In this document: positions 16,401 through 25,060 of the stretch, piece by piece
Layout of the letters: every line of letters begins with the position of its first letter
Numbering within the stretch: position 1 is the first letter of the stretch
NCBI GenBank assembly: GCA_022627515.1
Contig: JAKEGK010000298.1
Coordinates: 1 to 32,306 of the forward strand
DNA from: Gammaproteobacteria bacterium
Lineage (GTDB): Bacteria; Pseudomonadota; Gammaproteobacteria; SZUA-152
Length of the DNA stretch: 32,306 bases
Direction: 5' to 3'
Notes under the pieces: generated by a model
Databases searched by the model: none
Told to the model about the DNA's origin: nothing
What the model saw: only the letters and a program-made list of their open reading frames with translations
Translations under genes and position numbers: made by a program

Positions 16401-17499
16401 ATGATAGAAACAGGAATCATTAATGCGCGAATCAAAGACCTCCAGGGCAGAACCGACGCCTTAAGGGGGTATCTTTGACTACGATGCCAAACAGGAACGC
16501 CTGGCAGAAGTTACCAGGGAACTGGAACAACCCAACATCTGGAATGATCCGGAACGCGCTCAGGCGCTTGGCAGGGAACGGTCCCAGCTTGAAGATGTGG
16601 TCGAAATCATCCGTGACCTAAGTGGCGGCCTGAAAGAAGCGAGTGAGTTGTTCGAACTGGCGCTGGAAGAGCAGGACAATGATACGGTAAGCGCGGTAAT
16701 CACCGATCTCGATCAACTCGAACAAACGCTGGAACAGCTGGAATTCCGCCGCATGTTTTCCGGCGAGATGGATGCCAATAACGCCTTCCTCGATATTCAG
16801 TCCGGCTCCGGCGGCACCGAAGCGCAGGACTGGGCGGAGATGCTGCTGCGCATGTATCTGCGCTGGGGTGAAAAACACGGATTCACCACCGAGCTGATCG
16901 AAGTTTCCGCGGGCGAAGTGGCGGGCATTAAAAGCGCCACCATCCGGTTTGAAGGCGAGTACGCATTTGGCTGGCTGCGCACCGAAACCGGTGTGCACCG
17001 TCTGGTGCGCAAGTCGCCATTTGATTCCGGCAATCGCCGCCATACGTCCTTTGCCTCCGTGTTTGTTTCACCTGAAATCGAAGACGATATCGACATCGAA
17101 ATCAATCCAGCTGAATTGCGTATTGACGTGTATCGCGCTTCGGGCGCGGGCGGCCAGCACGTCAACCGTACGGAGTCCGCCGTGCGTATTACGCATCTGC
17201 CGACCAACATAGTGGTTCAGTGCCAGAGTGACCGCTCGCAGCATAAAAACAAGGCGACAGCCATGAAGCAGTTGAAAGCCAAGCTCTACGAGATGGAGAT
17301 GCAAAAGCGCACCGCGGACCAGCAGGCGCTGGAAGAGTCCAAGTCGGACATTGGCTGGGGCAGCCAGATTCGTTCCTATGTACTCGACCAATCGCGCATC
17401 AAGGATTTGCGCACCGGCGTTGAAACCGGCAACACCCAGGCGGTGCTCGATGGCGATCTTGACGCGTTTATCGAAGCCAGCCTGAAAAGCGGAATTTAA
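16401..17499 (+). CDS. prfB: Peptide chain release factor 2 with programmed +1 frameshift
   Basis: RF2 recognises UGA and UAA at the ribosome. The first frame runs from the ATG at 16401 for 25 codons and reads ...LRGYL before an in-frame TGA at 16476-16478. The slippery context CTTTGAC is preceded by AGGGGG (16464-16469), the internal Shine-Dalgarno-like element of the conserved prfB frameshift. After a +1 shift, translation continues at GAC (16477) to 17499, giving 365 residues, the same as E. coli RF2. Numbering agrees: SPF is at 205-207 and GGQ at 250-252. Residue 246 is Ala, as in most bacteria, rather than the Thr of E. coli K-12. The frameshift lets RF2 level control its own synthesis. 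lysS follows after 53 bp. Confidence 0.97.
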
Positions 17500-17552
17500 C
17501 CATTAATCAACCACAGGCAAACAATTAATTAACCAGGCAGCAAGATCTAATA

Positions 17553-19085
17553 ATGGAAAACAATCAATCCAAAAGTCCACAAGACAGCGAACAAGCCGAA
17601 GACACCAACAAACTGATCGCGCAACGGCGGGAAAAACTTGCGGCGTTGCGTGAAAATGGTAACGCCTATCCCAACACTTTCCGGCGCAACGCCCTCGCGG
17701 GAGAGATACTCGCCAAGTATGCCGGATATACCAACGAGCAACTGGAAGCGGAACCGGTGCGCGTCAAAGTGGCCGGCCGTATGATGACGCGGCGCGTCAT
17801 GGGCAAAAACAGCTTTGTGCATCTGCAGGATATGTCCGGCCAGATCCAGTTGTTTGTTGCCCGCGATACCCTTCCGGAAGGTTTTTATAACAATCAATTT
17901 AAAAAGTGGGACATCGGCGATATCGTGGGCGCGGAAGGCGCGGTATTCCGCACCCAGACCGGCGAGCTCTCGATACGCGTGGATGAAATGGAACTGCTCA
18001 CCAAGGCGTTGCGTCCGCTGCCGGATAAATATCATGGTCTGGCCGACCAGGAGACCAAGTACCGGCAGCGTTATGTTGACCTGATCATGAGCGATGTAAC
18101 ACGGAACACCTTTCGTATCCGCTCGCGGGTAATTGACTACGTGCGGCGCAGTTTGCTGGATCACGGATTCATGGAAGTTGAAACACCCATGATGCACGCC
18201 ATTCCCGGAGGCGCGACCGCGCGCCCTTTCAAAACCTATCACAATACCCTGGACATGGAATTGTATCTGCGCGTGGCGCCGGAATTGTATTTGAAGCGCC
18301 TGGTGGTTGGCGGATTTGAACGGGTCTTCGAGATCAACCGTAACTTTCGCAATGAGGGGCTGTCCACGCGGCATAATCCGGAATTCACCATGGTGGAATT
18401 TTATCAGGCGTACGCGGATTTCCACGACCTGATGGATTTGACGGAAGAAATGATGCGCGGCCTGGCGCGGGAAATCCGTGGTTCCACCAGCGTGGATTAT
18501 CAGGGCGAAACGTACGATTTCGGCAAGCCCTTTGCGCGCATGACGGTGTTTGATTCCATAATACATTTCAATCCCGGAATCAGCGCCGAACAGCTGCGTG
18601 ATGAAAAAGGGGCGCGGCGGATTGCGGAAAATCTGGGAATACCACTCAAGGACAGCTACGGATTGGGAAAGGTGCAGATTGAAATCTTTGAAAAGACCGT
18701 GGAGCAGCGCTTAAAAGACCCGACATTTATTACCGCTTACCCCACGGAAGTGTCGCCGCTGGCGCGCCGCAACGATCACGATCCTTTTGTGACCGACCGG
18801 TTTGAGTTTTTCGTCGGCGGCCGGGAAATCGCCAATGGATTTTCCGAATTGAATGATCCGGAAGATCAGGCCGAACGTTTCCGCAAACAGGTGGCAGAGA
18901 AAGATGCCGGAGACCATGAAGCCATGCATTATGATGCGGACTATATCGTGGCGCTGGAACATGGAATGCCGCCAACAGCCGGCGAGGGTATTGGTATTGA
19001 CCGCCTGGTGATGTTATTTGCTGATGTTCCGTCCATAAGAGACGTACTGTTGTTTCCGCATATGCGTCCGACTACAAGCCTATAG
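17553..19085 (+). CDS. lysS: Lysine--tRNA ligase, class II
   Basis: The 510-residue enzyme charges tRNA-Lys with lysine. An OB-fold anticodon-binding domain lies at about residues 65-180 ([20 protein letters not shown]). The class II core follows, with motif 1 around [21 protein letters not shown], motif 2 [20 protein letters not shown] and motif 3 [12 protein letters not shown]. Length is typical (about 500). It is 53 bp downstream of prfB with no terminator between, so the two are probably cotranscribed, as in many proteobacteria. Confidence 0.97.
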   Translation: MENNQSKSPQDSEQAEDTNKLIAQRREKLAALRENGNAYPNTFRRNALAGEILAKYAGYTNEQLEAEPVRVKVAGRMMTRRVMGKNSFVHLQDMSGQIQLFVARDTLPEGFYNNQFKKWDIGDIVGAEGAVFRTQTGELSIRVDEMELLTKALRPLPDKYHGLADQETKYRQRYVDLIMSDVTRNTFRIRSRVIDYVRRSLLDHGFMEVETPMMHAIPGGATARPFKTYHNTLDMELYLRVAPELYLKRLVVGGFERVFEINRNFRNEGLSTRHNPEFTMVEFYQAYADFHDLMDLTEEMMRGLAREIRGSTSVDYQGETYDFGKPFARMTVFDSIIHFNPGISAEQLRDEKGARRIAENLGIPLKDSYGLGKVQIEIFEKTVEQRLKDPTFITAYPTEVSPLARRNDHDPFVTDRFEFFVGGREIANGFSELNDPEDQAERFRKQVAEKDAGDHEAMHYDADYIVALEHGMPPTAGEGIGIDRLVMLFADVPSIRDVLLFPHMRPTTSL

Positions 19086-19382
19086 GTTTTTTGCCGATTG
19101 CTTTTTTTGAATATCAGGATTTATCTGCTGATTGCCGCGCGAAATCCGCCGGTCCGCGTATTATAAGCAAACTATATGTCATCAGCGCTGAAGTTTATGG
19201 CGCTCAGCAATTTATTTGCTTACACTGGAAATTTGCAGCAATACCGACAATAATTAGGAACAATGTTGGCGCATCACAGGGAAACCGAGCAATGGTGGTG
19301 TGTCCGCTGGTTTATCGATGACGGGGGTATCGGTGTAGTCCGGGAATCGTCTCCATAACAATAACAATAAATAACCGGGAAT
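19086..19382. other. Intergenic region after lysS
   Basis: This stretch of about 300 bp has no convincing gene. T-runs at 19087 and 19106 follow lysS but are not preceded by a stable stem, so no terminator is called. A loose inverted repeat GCTGA-N12-TCAGC lies near 19183-19207. I see nothing else that can be named. Confidence 0.4.
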
Positions 19383-19400
19383 ATGAAAGGGAGTTTTAGC

Positions 19401-20192
19401 GTGGCACGGATTAGCCGCACTGGTCTGGTTAACAGTTTTTTTAACCGCCGTCATTTTGTCTGGAGTGTACTCAGCACAATTGGATTGCTGCTTGTATTTT
19501 CCTATCTTTTGTCCGCTCTGAAATTTTTTCTACCTGCGCCGGAAGTCTCGACCGTTGCGGAATTTTTTGCGGAATTTCCCATGCGGTTTCAAAGTAATGA
19601 TGGCGCGTTCGCGCAGGACGTGAAATTCTTTTCCAAGGGTTACCAGTACGATCTGTTGTTTATGAATAATGAAGTGCTGCTGAACCTCTACAGCAACGAG
19701 CAGAACGGCGAAATCCGCGCCGGAAAATCCAGGACCAAGCTTTCCCAGGTAAGCCTCAAATTTCTTGGCGCGGAAGACGCGCCTGTAATAAAAGGCCTGG
19801 GTCCGTTGCAGTTAACCAAAACAAAAACCAGCCATTCCGCCGATGATGCGCCTTCCGGTTTTACCGAGGTGAAGTATGCCGGGGTATTCCCCGGCGTTGA
19901 TGTTTATTTTCACGGCAAACAGAAACAACTGTATTATGAATTTGTGTTGCATGAACAGGCTGACGCCAGCCAGCTGAAATTGAAAGTGTATGGCGTTGAC
20001 GGCGCCGGCGATATTGAAATAGATTTACACGGCAACGTTTCCGTTAAGTGCCGCGGGAAAAAAATGCTGATTGAGAAGCCGGTTGTCTACCGGCTGGTGA
20101 AACAGAAAAAGCAGGTGGTAAACGGTTATTTCTTTGTAACCCGGAATAATGAAATACACTTCAAGGCCGTGGAGCCTGTGCGCGCTACCTAG
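19401..20192 (+). CDS. Membrane-anchored SBBP-N-terminal-like (DUF7948) protein
   Basis: The 263-residue protein has one transmembrane helix (about residues 22-43) followed by a periplasmic domain. That domain resembles the one preceding SBBP beta-propeller repeats: FQSNDGAFAQDVKFFSKGYQYDLLF, VSLKFLGAEDAPVIKGLG, the hallmark VKYAGVFPGVDVYFHGKQKQLYYEFVLHEQADASQLKLKVYG, and EKPVVYRLVKQKKQVVNGYFFV. No propeller repeats follow, and the protein ends soon after the domain. The GTG at 19401 has AAGGGAG with 7-nt spacing. The ATG at 19383 would add six residues but has a poor site. Function is unknown. It is convergent with ygfZ, with 15 bp between stops. Confidence 0.72.
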   Translation: MARISRTGLVNSFFNRRHFVWSVLSTIGLLLVFSYLLSALKFFLPAPEVSTVAEFFAEFPMRFQSNDGAFAQDVKFFSKGYQYDLLFMNNEVLLNLYSNEQNGEIRAGKSRTKLSQVSLKFLGAEDAPVIKGLGPLQLTKTKTSHSADDAPSGFTEVKYAGVFPGVDVYFHGKQKQLYYEFVLHEQADASQLKLKVYGVDGAGDIEIDLHGNVSVKCRGKKMLIEKPVVYRLVKQKKQVVNGYFFVTRNNEIHFKAVEPVRAT

Positions 20193-20207
20193 TCACGAAC
20201 AGGTTAT

Positions 20208-21284
20208 TCAGGTTTCTGCCGGTTTGTCTTCCCTTTCCAAAGCAACTGCATACGGCAGTTCTCGCAAGGTCAGTGCCGGTCCGTCCGGCTTGAAAAGGTG
20301 TACCAGCCCGGACTGCGCATAAGCGATTTGCAGCACGGCAAGCAAATCATAACCACCTGTGGGCGAGGGTTGCGCTTGTACAACGCGCCCGATGCCTTGC
20401 TCTGACTGATCGTCCGCGCTGAATACCAGATCGCCTGCCCGGGGCGGCTGGCCGCTCGCGGCATGCGCCAGATACATGCGTCGTTTCAGTTTTCCCAAAT
20501 AGTGCATGCGCGCCACAACTTCCTGCCCGGGATAACAACCTTTCTGGAAACTGATGCCATCGATACTGTGCAGATTCAACATCTGTGGAACGAATTCTTC
20601 AACGTTTTCAGCGTAGATTTGCGGAATACCCGCCTGAATATCCAGATAGGACCAGCCATGGTTGCCGCACAAAACGGTATTGTCTTTTAGCGTATTCCAG
20701 GCGGCCGTCAGGGACTCATACTCACCGGCGATAATGTAGCGCGCTTGCCGGCCGCGAATTTTGGTAATCAGCAGATTATCGGTGCTGCTGCACGCGTCAT
20801 CCTGCGCAGGGATAGACGATGCCATCGCTTGCAGCCGTTGAGTTGCATTGGGTCCCGCCAATCCAAACGCCAGGAACCGGTCAGTGGCGTCCTGCAGTTT
20901 GACCTTGGACATCAGCACAAACATTTGCAGGCGTTTTATTGTTGCTTCAATGCGCTCAACAGGTAACTGCAAATAGTAATCGTTGTGAAACCGGTAGACG
21001 CGAAACAAGGCCAGCGCCCGGCCTTTGGCGGTGCAATAGGCGTTGAGCTGGCTGCGCTGTCCGGATACCTGATTGATGTCATTGCTCAACTGGTTTTGTA
21101 AAAATTTCAGTGCGTCGTCGCCTGAAACGGATATAAATCCCAGATGGGTCAGATCGCACAATACATCCTGACTAATAACGGCATTGCGTTCCGTGTCTAT
21201 ATTTCCGAAATGCTCAACCGTGTTGTTTTTAAATTGAGCACCCTGGGTTTTTAAAAACTCGTGCCACTTGAGTGTGATTGTCAT
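20208..21284 (-). CDS. ygfZ: Folate-binding Fe-S/tRNA-modification protein YgfZ
   Basis: YgfZ is a GcvT-like folate-binding protein that supports Fe-S enzymes such as MiaB and, in E. coli, affects succinate dehydrogenase activity. The 358-residue protein contains the signature KGCYPGQEVVARMHYLGKLKRRMYL with the family's conserved cysteine. Upstream are GFISVSGDDALKFLQNQLSNDI and LFRVYRFHNDYYLQLP. A GGA sequence lies shortly before the ATG. It is divergent from sdhC; in Pseudomonas the gene lies near sdhE, ygfX and nadB, so the sdh genes here sit inside that neighbourhood. Confidence 0.93.
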   Translation of the reverse strand: MTITLKWHEFLKTQGAQFKNNTVEHFGNIDTERNAVISQDVLCDLTHLGFISVSGDDALKFLQNQLSNDINQVSGQRSQLNAYCTAKGRALALFRVYRFHNDYYLQLPVERIEATIKRLQMFVLMSKVKLQDATDRFLAFGLAGPNATQRLQAMASSIPAQDDACSSTDNLLITKIRGRQARYIIAGEYESLTAAWNTLKDNTVLCGNHGWSYLDIQAGIPQIYAENVEEFVPQMLNLHSIDGISFQKGCYPGQEVVARMHYLGKLKRRMYLAHAASGQPPRAGDLVFSADDQSEQGIGRVVQAQPSPTGGYDLLAVLQIAYAQSGLVHLFKPDGPALTLRELPYAVALEREDKPAET

Positions 21285-21323
21285 GACGGTTCCAAGATGG
21301 GTGTGTGATACTCTTAGTAGGTA

Positions 21324-21354
21324 TTGTAACGATTACCGGCTTGGCCTGTATACT
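21324..21354 (+). promoter_or_regulatory. Candidate promoter of the sdh operon
   Basis: A TATACT hexamer (21349-21354) resembles a strong -10 box. TTGTAA (21324-21329) lies 19 bp upstream, which is longer than ideal. The -10 overlaps the first bases of the palindrome at 21353-21413, so the transcript would begin within that element. This is a weak prediction. Confidence 0.3.
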
Positions 21355-21413
21355 AGCCCGTATTTCTCACCACCGTTTGTCGCAGTAGAAGGGTGGTGAG
21401 AAATGCGGGCTAG
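21353..21413. repeat. 61-bp palindromic element upstream of sdhC
   Basis: The left arm starts CTAGCCCGTATTTCTCACC (21353-21375 in full). The right arm (21391-21413) is its inverted copy with about two mismatches and ends in GAAATGCGGGCTAG. The loop is 15 nt. A right-arm copy occurs at 4636-4657. The CTAG ends and dispersed copies suggest a small mobile or REP-like element. It lies 33 bp before the sdhC start, so it may form a strong hairpin in the sdh leader RNA. Confidence 0.85.
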
Positions 21414-21446
21414 ACCTTTGGTGAACATGTTATACACTTGATATCG

Positions 21447-21827
21447 ATGGATAAAAATAAAAATCGCCTGAAATACCTGAACCTGTTCAAAATCAGAATG
21501 CCCATTACCGCGGTGGTATCGATTGGGCACCGTATTTCGGGTTTGCTCATGGTCATTGCGATTCCTTTCGTTATTTATGCGTTCCAGCTTTCCGTTTCAA
21601 GTGCCGCGGGATACGAATCGGTGATGGCGGCGCTGGATTATCCATTGGCGCAAGGCGTACTGGTGCTGCTGGTATGGTCTTTTTTACATCATTTTTTTTC
21701 GGGGATTCGTATATTGCTGATTGATATCGATGTGGGCGTATCCCGGCCTGTGGCGCGTATCAGCGCCTGGCTGGTCTACAGCCTTGCTTTACTGATAACG
21801 ATCCTGTTGTTGGGTATCATGCGATGA
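21447..21827 (+). CDS. sdhC: Succinate dehydrogenase cytochrome b556 subunit SdhC
   Basis: SdhC is an inner-membrane anchor of complex II, holding heme b and the ubiquinone site with SdhD. The 126-residue protein has NLFKIRMPITAVVSIGHRISG at its N terminus, matching the family S-x-x-H-R-x-S-G motif. Three transmembrane helices follow, and the heme-ligand His lies in FLHHFFSGIRILLIDID. A TTG three codons upstream is possible, but the ATG at 21447 fits the family. It overlaps sdhD by 4 bp (ATGA). Confidence 0.95.
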   Translation: MDKNKNRLKYLNLFKIRMPITAVVSIGHRISGLLMVIAIPFVIYAFQLSVSSAAGYESVMAALDYPLAQGVLVLLVWSFLHHFFSGIRILLIDIDVGVSRPVARISAWLVYSLALLITILLLGIMR

Positions 21828-22168
21828 CCGAACAAGTCGCCTCGGGATTGCGCGCGTGGACCATGCAACGCCTGAGTGCGTTATATATCCTGGTTTTTAC
21901 CGTTTATGCGGGATTCTGTTTTGCCACCCGCGGCGCAACCGGTTTCGATCAATGGGTGTCGTGGTTGCGTGATCCCTTCAACAATATTACCGTAGGTTTA
22001 TTTATTTTGGCGTTGCTGTTTCATGCGTGGGTGGGCTCCCGGGATATTATTCTTGATTACGTGAAAGCGCCCGGATTGCGCCTGGTGATGCTCGCGGTTC
22101 TGGCATTCTTGCTGATCGCGATGGGGTTGTGGGAATTTAAAGTTTTATTGACGATCGTCGTTCGCTGA
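21824..22168 (+). CDS. sdhD: Succinate dehydrogenase membrane anchor subunit SdhD
   Basis: The 114-residue protein starts with ATG overlapping the sdhC stop. Three transmembrane helices are visible at about 14-34, 55-75 and 84-108. The N-terminal GLRAWTMQRLSALYILVF corresponds to the conserved W-x-x-QR-x-(S/T)A region near the quinone site. ALLFHAWVGSRDIILDYV holds the conserved His, Asp and Tyr of the heme and quinone region. It is followed by sdhA after 84 bp. Confidence 0.94.
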   Translation: MTEQVASGLRAWTMQRLSALYILVFTVYAGFCFATRGATGFDQWVSWLRDPFNNITVGLFILALLFHAWVGSRDIILDYVKAPGLRLVMLAVLAFLLIAMGLWEFKVLLTIVVR

Positions 22169-22252
22169 ATGAATTTGCGCAGCTCGTTTTCAAAACCAAT
22201 TCAACACACGTGTCCAACACATGTATTCAAAAAATGTATTTAAGAAAAAATA

Positions 22253-24016
22253 ATGGCGATCGCAAAACGAAAATTTGATTCCCTGGTGATTGGCGCGGGC
22301 GGCGGCGGGCTTCGCGCGGCCTTGCAACTTTCCCGGGCCGAGGCCACGGTGGCGGTGGTGTCCAAGGTGTTCCCCACCCGTTCCCATACCGTGGCCGCGC
22401 AAGGCGGCATGAACGCGGCGCTGGCCAATGTGCTGCCGGACAACTGGCACTGGCATATGTACGATACCGTAAAAGGCAGCGACTATCTGGGTGATCAGGA
22501 CGCCATTGAATACATGTGCCGCGCGGCGTCGCATTGCGTGATTGAACTGGAGCACTCGGGTGTTCCGTTTTCGCGCCTGGATAATGGCAAGATTTATCAG
22601 CGCCCTTTTGGCGGGCAAAGCCAGAACTTTGGTGGTGATCAGGCGGCGCGAACCTGCGCGGCCGCGGACCGCACCGGGCATGCGATTCTGCACGCCTTGT
22701 ACCAGCAGAACATCCGCGCCAAAACGCATTTCTTCGACGAATACTTTGCTGTTGATCTGTTAAAGGACGATGAAGGTTATGTGCTGGGCGCCCTGGTGCT
22801 GGACATAGAAACCGGCGAGCCGCTGATCATTGAGGCCAAGACCACCTTGCTGGCAACCGGCGGCGTGGGGCAGTTGTTCCGCACCAATACCAACGCGCGG
22901 ATCAATACCGGGGACGGCATGGCGATGGCGTTGCGCGCTGGCATTCCCGTTCAGGATATGGAGTTCTTTCAGTTTCATCCCACCGGTATTGCCGGTAAAG
23001 GCATGCTGATCACCGAAGGCGTGCGCGGCGAAGGCGGCTATCTGATTAATAAAGACGGCGAACGTTTCATGGAACGTTATGCGCCGCACGCCAGGGATCT
23101 GGCGAGCCGGGATATCGTGAGCCGCGCCATTGCCATCGAGGTCCGCGAAGGGCGCGGGTGCGGGCCCAGGGGTGATCACGTTCTGTTGAAGCTCGATCAT
23201 TTGGGCGCCGATGTCATTCACAAGCGCTTGCCCGGTATACGCGAAACCGCCATTACCTTTGTGCATGTTGATCCGGTCGACACGCCGATACCGGTCTTCC
23301 CGACGGCGCATTACACCATGGGCGGCATACCCACCAACCGGTTTGGCCAGGTGGTGGCGCCGCTGGGGCAACTGGTGGAAGAGCCGGTGCCCGGATTGTA
23401 TGCGGCGGGCGAATGCGCCTGCGTATCGGTGCATGGCGCGAACCGTTTGGGTGGCAATTCCCTGCTGGACATTATTGTGTTTGGCCGCGCCGCTGGTAAT
23501 CACATTATCGGCTATTTGCAGGAGAATCACTATCATCGTCCACTGCACGCGGACAGTGTGGACAGGGGCATGCAGCGCCTGGCGCGCTGGGACCAGCAGG
23601 GCGATGGCGAGTCGGTTGACAATCTGCGCATGGAATTACAACGGGAAATGGAAAATCATTGCGGCGTATTTCGAACCGCGGAAGTGCTGCAGGATGGCGT
23701 GGTAAAAATCAAGGCGATCGAACAGCGTTTGCAGCATGCACGCATAAAGGATCACAGCAAAATATTCAATACGGCGCGTATCGAAGCCATGGAACTGGAA
23801 AACATGGTGGACCTCGCTTTGGCGACAGTCATCAGCGCGCAAGCGCGTCAGGAGAGCCGGGGTGCGCATTCGCGGGTGGACTTTCCGGAGCGTGACGATG
23901 TGCACTGGATGAAACATACCTTGTTTTTCAAGGAAGGTTATAAACTGGATTACAAGCCCGTGCGCACCAAACCGTTAAGTGTTGATTCGTTTCCGCCCCA
24001 AAAGCGGGTTTATTAA
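22253..24016 (+). CDS. sdhA: Succinate dehydrogenase flavoprotein subunit SdhA
   Basis: SdhA oxidises succinate to fumarate with covalently bound FAD. The 587-residue protein has the dinucleotide-binding start FDSLVIGAGGGGLRAAL and the covalent FAD site TRSHTVAAQGGMNAAL (the His in this motif). Further landmarks are FSRLDNGKIYQRPFGGQSQ, EFFQFHPTGIAGKG, the active-site region AHYTMGGIPTN and GECACVSVHGANRLGGNSLLD. The C-terminal RQESRGAHSRVDFPERDD is typical. Length is close to the E. coli enzyme (588). An A-rich leader with AAGAAA precedes the ATG. Confidence 0.98.
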   Translation: MAIAKRKFDSLVIGAGGGGLRAALQLSRAEATVAVVSKVFPTRSHTVAAQGGMNAALANVLPDNWHWHMYDTVKGSDYLGDQDAIEYMCRAASHCVIELEHSGVPFSRLDNGKIYQRPFGGQSQNFGGDQAARTCAAADRTGHAILHALYQQNIRAKTHFFDEYFAVDLLKDDEGYVLGALVLDIETGEPLIIEAKTTLLATGGVGQLFRTNTNARINTGDGMAMALRAGIPVQDMEFFQFHPTGIAGKGMLITEGVRGEGGYLINKDGERFMERYAPHARDLASRDIVSRAIAIEVREGRGCGPRGDHVLLKLDHLGADVIHKRLPGIRETAITFVHVDPVDTPIPVFPTAHYTMGGIPTNRFGQVVAPLGQLVEEPVPGLYAAGECACVSVHGANRLGGNSLLDIIVFGRAAGNHIIGYLQENHYHRPLHADSVDRGMQRLARWDQQGDGESVDNLRMELQREMENHCGVFRTAEVLQDGVVKIKAIEQRLQHARIKDHSKIFNTARIEAMELENMVDLALATVISAQARQESRGAHSRVDFPERDDVHWMKHTLFFKEGYKLDYKPVRTKPLSVDSFPPQKRVY

Positions 24017-24064
24017 GTGTCATGCGGATGCAATGAGAATGGTAATGATTATAGGTAAAACGCC

Positions 24065-24763
24065 ATGCAATTCCTGATTTACCGCTACAATCCGGATACG
24101 GACAGCAAGCCCTATATGCAGCAATACACATTGCCGGAAATTGAGCCGGGCATGATGCTGCTGGATGCCCTGTTAAAAATCAAAGCCAGCCTCGATGATT
24201 CCTTAAGTTTCCGGCGCTCCTGCGGCGAAGGCGTGTGTGGTTCGGATGCGCTGAATATCAATGGCCGCAACGGGCTGGCGTGTATTACACCGCTCAAAAG
24301 CCTGAAAGAACCGGTGGAAATTCGCCCGCTGCCGGGCTTGCCGGTAATCCGCGATTTGGTCGTGGATATGACACAGTTTTACCAGCAATACCGCGCGGTG
24401 AAACCCTACCTGACCGTGCACGACCCGGAACCGGAAATCGAGTATGAACAGACCCCGGAACAGCGTGACCGGCTCGATGGATTATACGAATGTATTTTAT
24501 GCGCCTGCTGCTCCACCGCGTGTCCTTCGTTCTGGTGGAATCCGGATAAATTCCGGGGCCCGGCCGCCCTGCTGCAAGCCTGGCGGTTTCTGGCGGACAG
24601 CCGGGATCAGGCGACAGCAGAGAGGCTCCAGGATCTTACAGGAGCTTATAGCCTGTTCCGTTGCCACACCATTATGAATTGCGTGGATGTGTGTCCCAAG
24701 GGACTCAACCCTACCAAAGCGATTGGCAATATCCGCAAATTGATGTTAAAGACCCAGCTGTGA
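24065..24763 (+). CDS. sdhB: Succinate dehydrogenase iron-sulfur subunit SdhB
   Basis: SdhB passes electrons from SdhA to the membrane subunits through three Fe-S clusters. The 232-residue protein has the [2Fe-2S] ligands in RRSCGEGVCGSDALNING...LAC, the first ferredoxin-type motif CILCACCSTACPSFWW and the second CHTIMNCVDVCPKGLNP. All expected cysteines are present. It lies 48 bp after sdhA and 15 bp before sdhE. Confidence 0.98.
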   Translation: MQFLIYRYNPDTDSKPYMQQYTLPEIEPGMMLLDALLKIKASLDDSLSFRRSCGEGVCGSDALNINGRNGLACITPLKSLKEPVEIRPLPGLPVIRDLVVDMTQFYQQYRAVKPYLTVHDPEPEIEYEQTPEQRDRLDGLYECILCACCSTACPSFWWNPDKFRGPAALLQAWRFLADSRDQATAERLQDLTGAYSLFRCHTIMNCVDVCPKGLNPTKAIGNIRKLMLKTQL

Positions 24764-24778
24764 TGGAGTTTGAACCGG

Positions 24779-25060
24779 ATGTACATTGAAAATTATGAAC
24801 CACAGCGCGATCAGCCTGGTCAGCAAAAATCCCGCCTATACTGGCAGTGCCGCCGCGGTATGCTTGAACTCGACAGTCTGTTGCAGGATTTTTTTAAACA
24901 GCAATTCGATGCTCTTACAGCGCAACAACGGGCATCGTTTGAGTTACTATTGCAGAGTCCCGATGATTTGTTACTGGAATATCTCATGGGGCGCGTGGTG
25001 CCCATGGATGCAGGAATGTCTGATGTCGTCGCCAAAATACGCCAGTCCGTTACGGTTTAA
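24779..25060 (+). CDS. sdhE: FAD assembly factor SdhE
   Basis: SdhE promotes covalent attachment of FAD to SdhA. The 93-residue protein contains the hallmark RRGMLELD at about residues 25-32, followed by the five-helix pattern of the family (LLQDFFKQQFDALTAQQRASFELLLQSPDDLLLEYLMG). GGAG lies 10 nt before the ATG at 24779; a TTG at 24770 is less likely. It is 15 bp downstream of sdhB, so the factor is made together with its target enzyme. Its 3' end overlaps ygfX by 38 bp. Confidence 0.94.
   Translation: MYIENYEPQRDQPGQQKSRLYWQCRRGMLELDSLLQDFFKQQFDALTAQQRASFELLLQSPDDLLLEYLMGRVVPMDAGMSDVVAKIRQSVTV

Noticed and set aside
16401-16596. prfB as a pseudogene with a premature stop
   Set aside because: The stop is the known programmed frameshift site with its Shine-Dalgarno-like element intact, and the shifted product has exactly the standard RF2 numbering.
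17547-18566. A 339-codon open frame on the minus strand inside lysS
   Set aside because: It lies entirely opposite lysS, has an unusual His/Phe/Arg-rich composition and no recognisable domain. It is a shadow of the G+C-rich coding strand.
22760-23548. A 262-codon minus-strand frame opposite sdhA
   Set aside because: It is fully antisense to a highly conserved gene and has a composition (His, Gln, Ala) typical of shadow frames.
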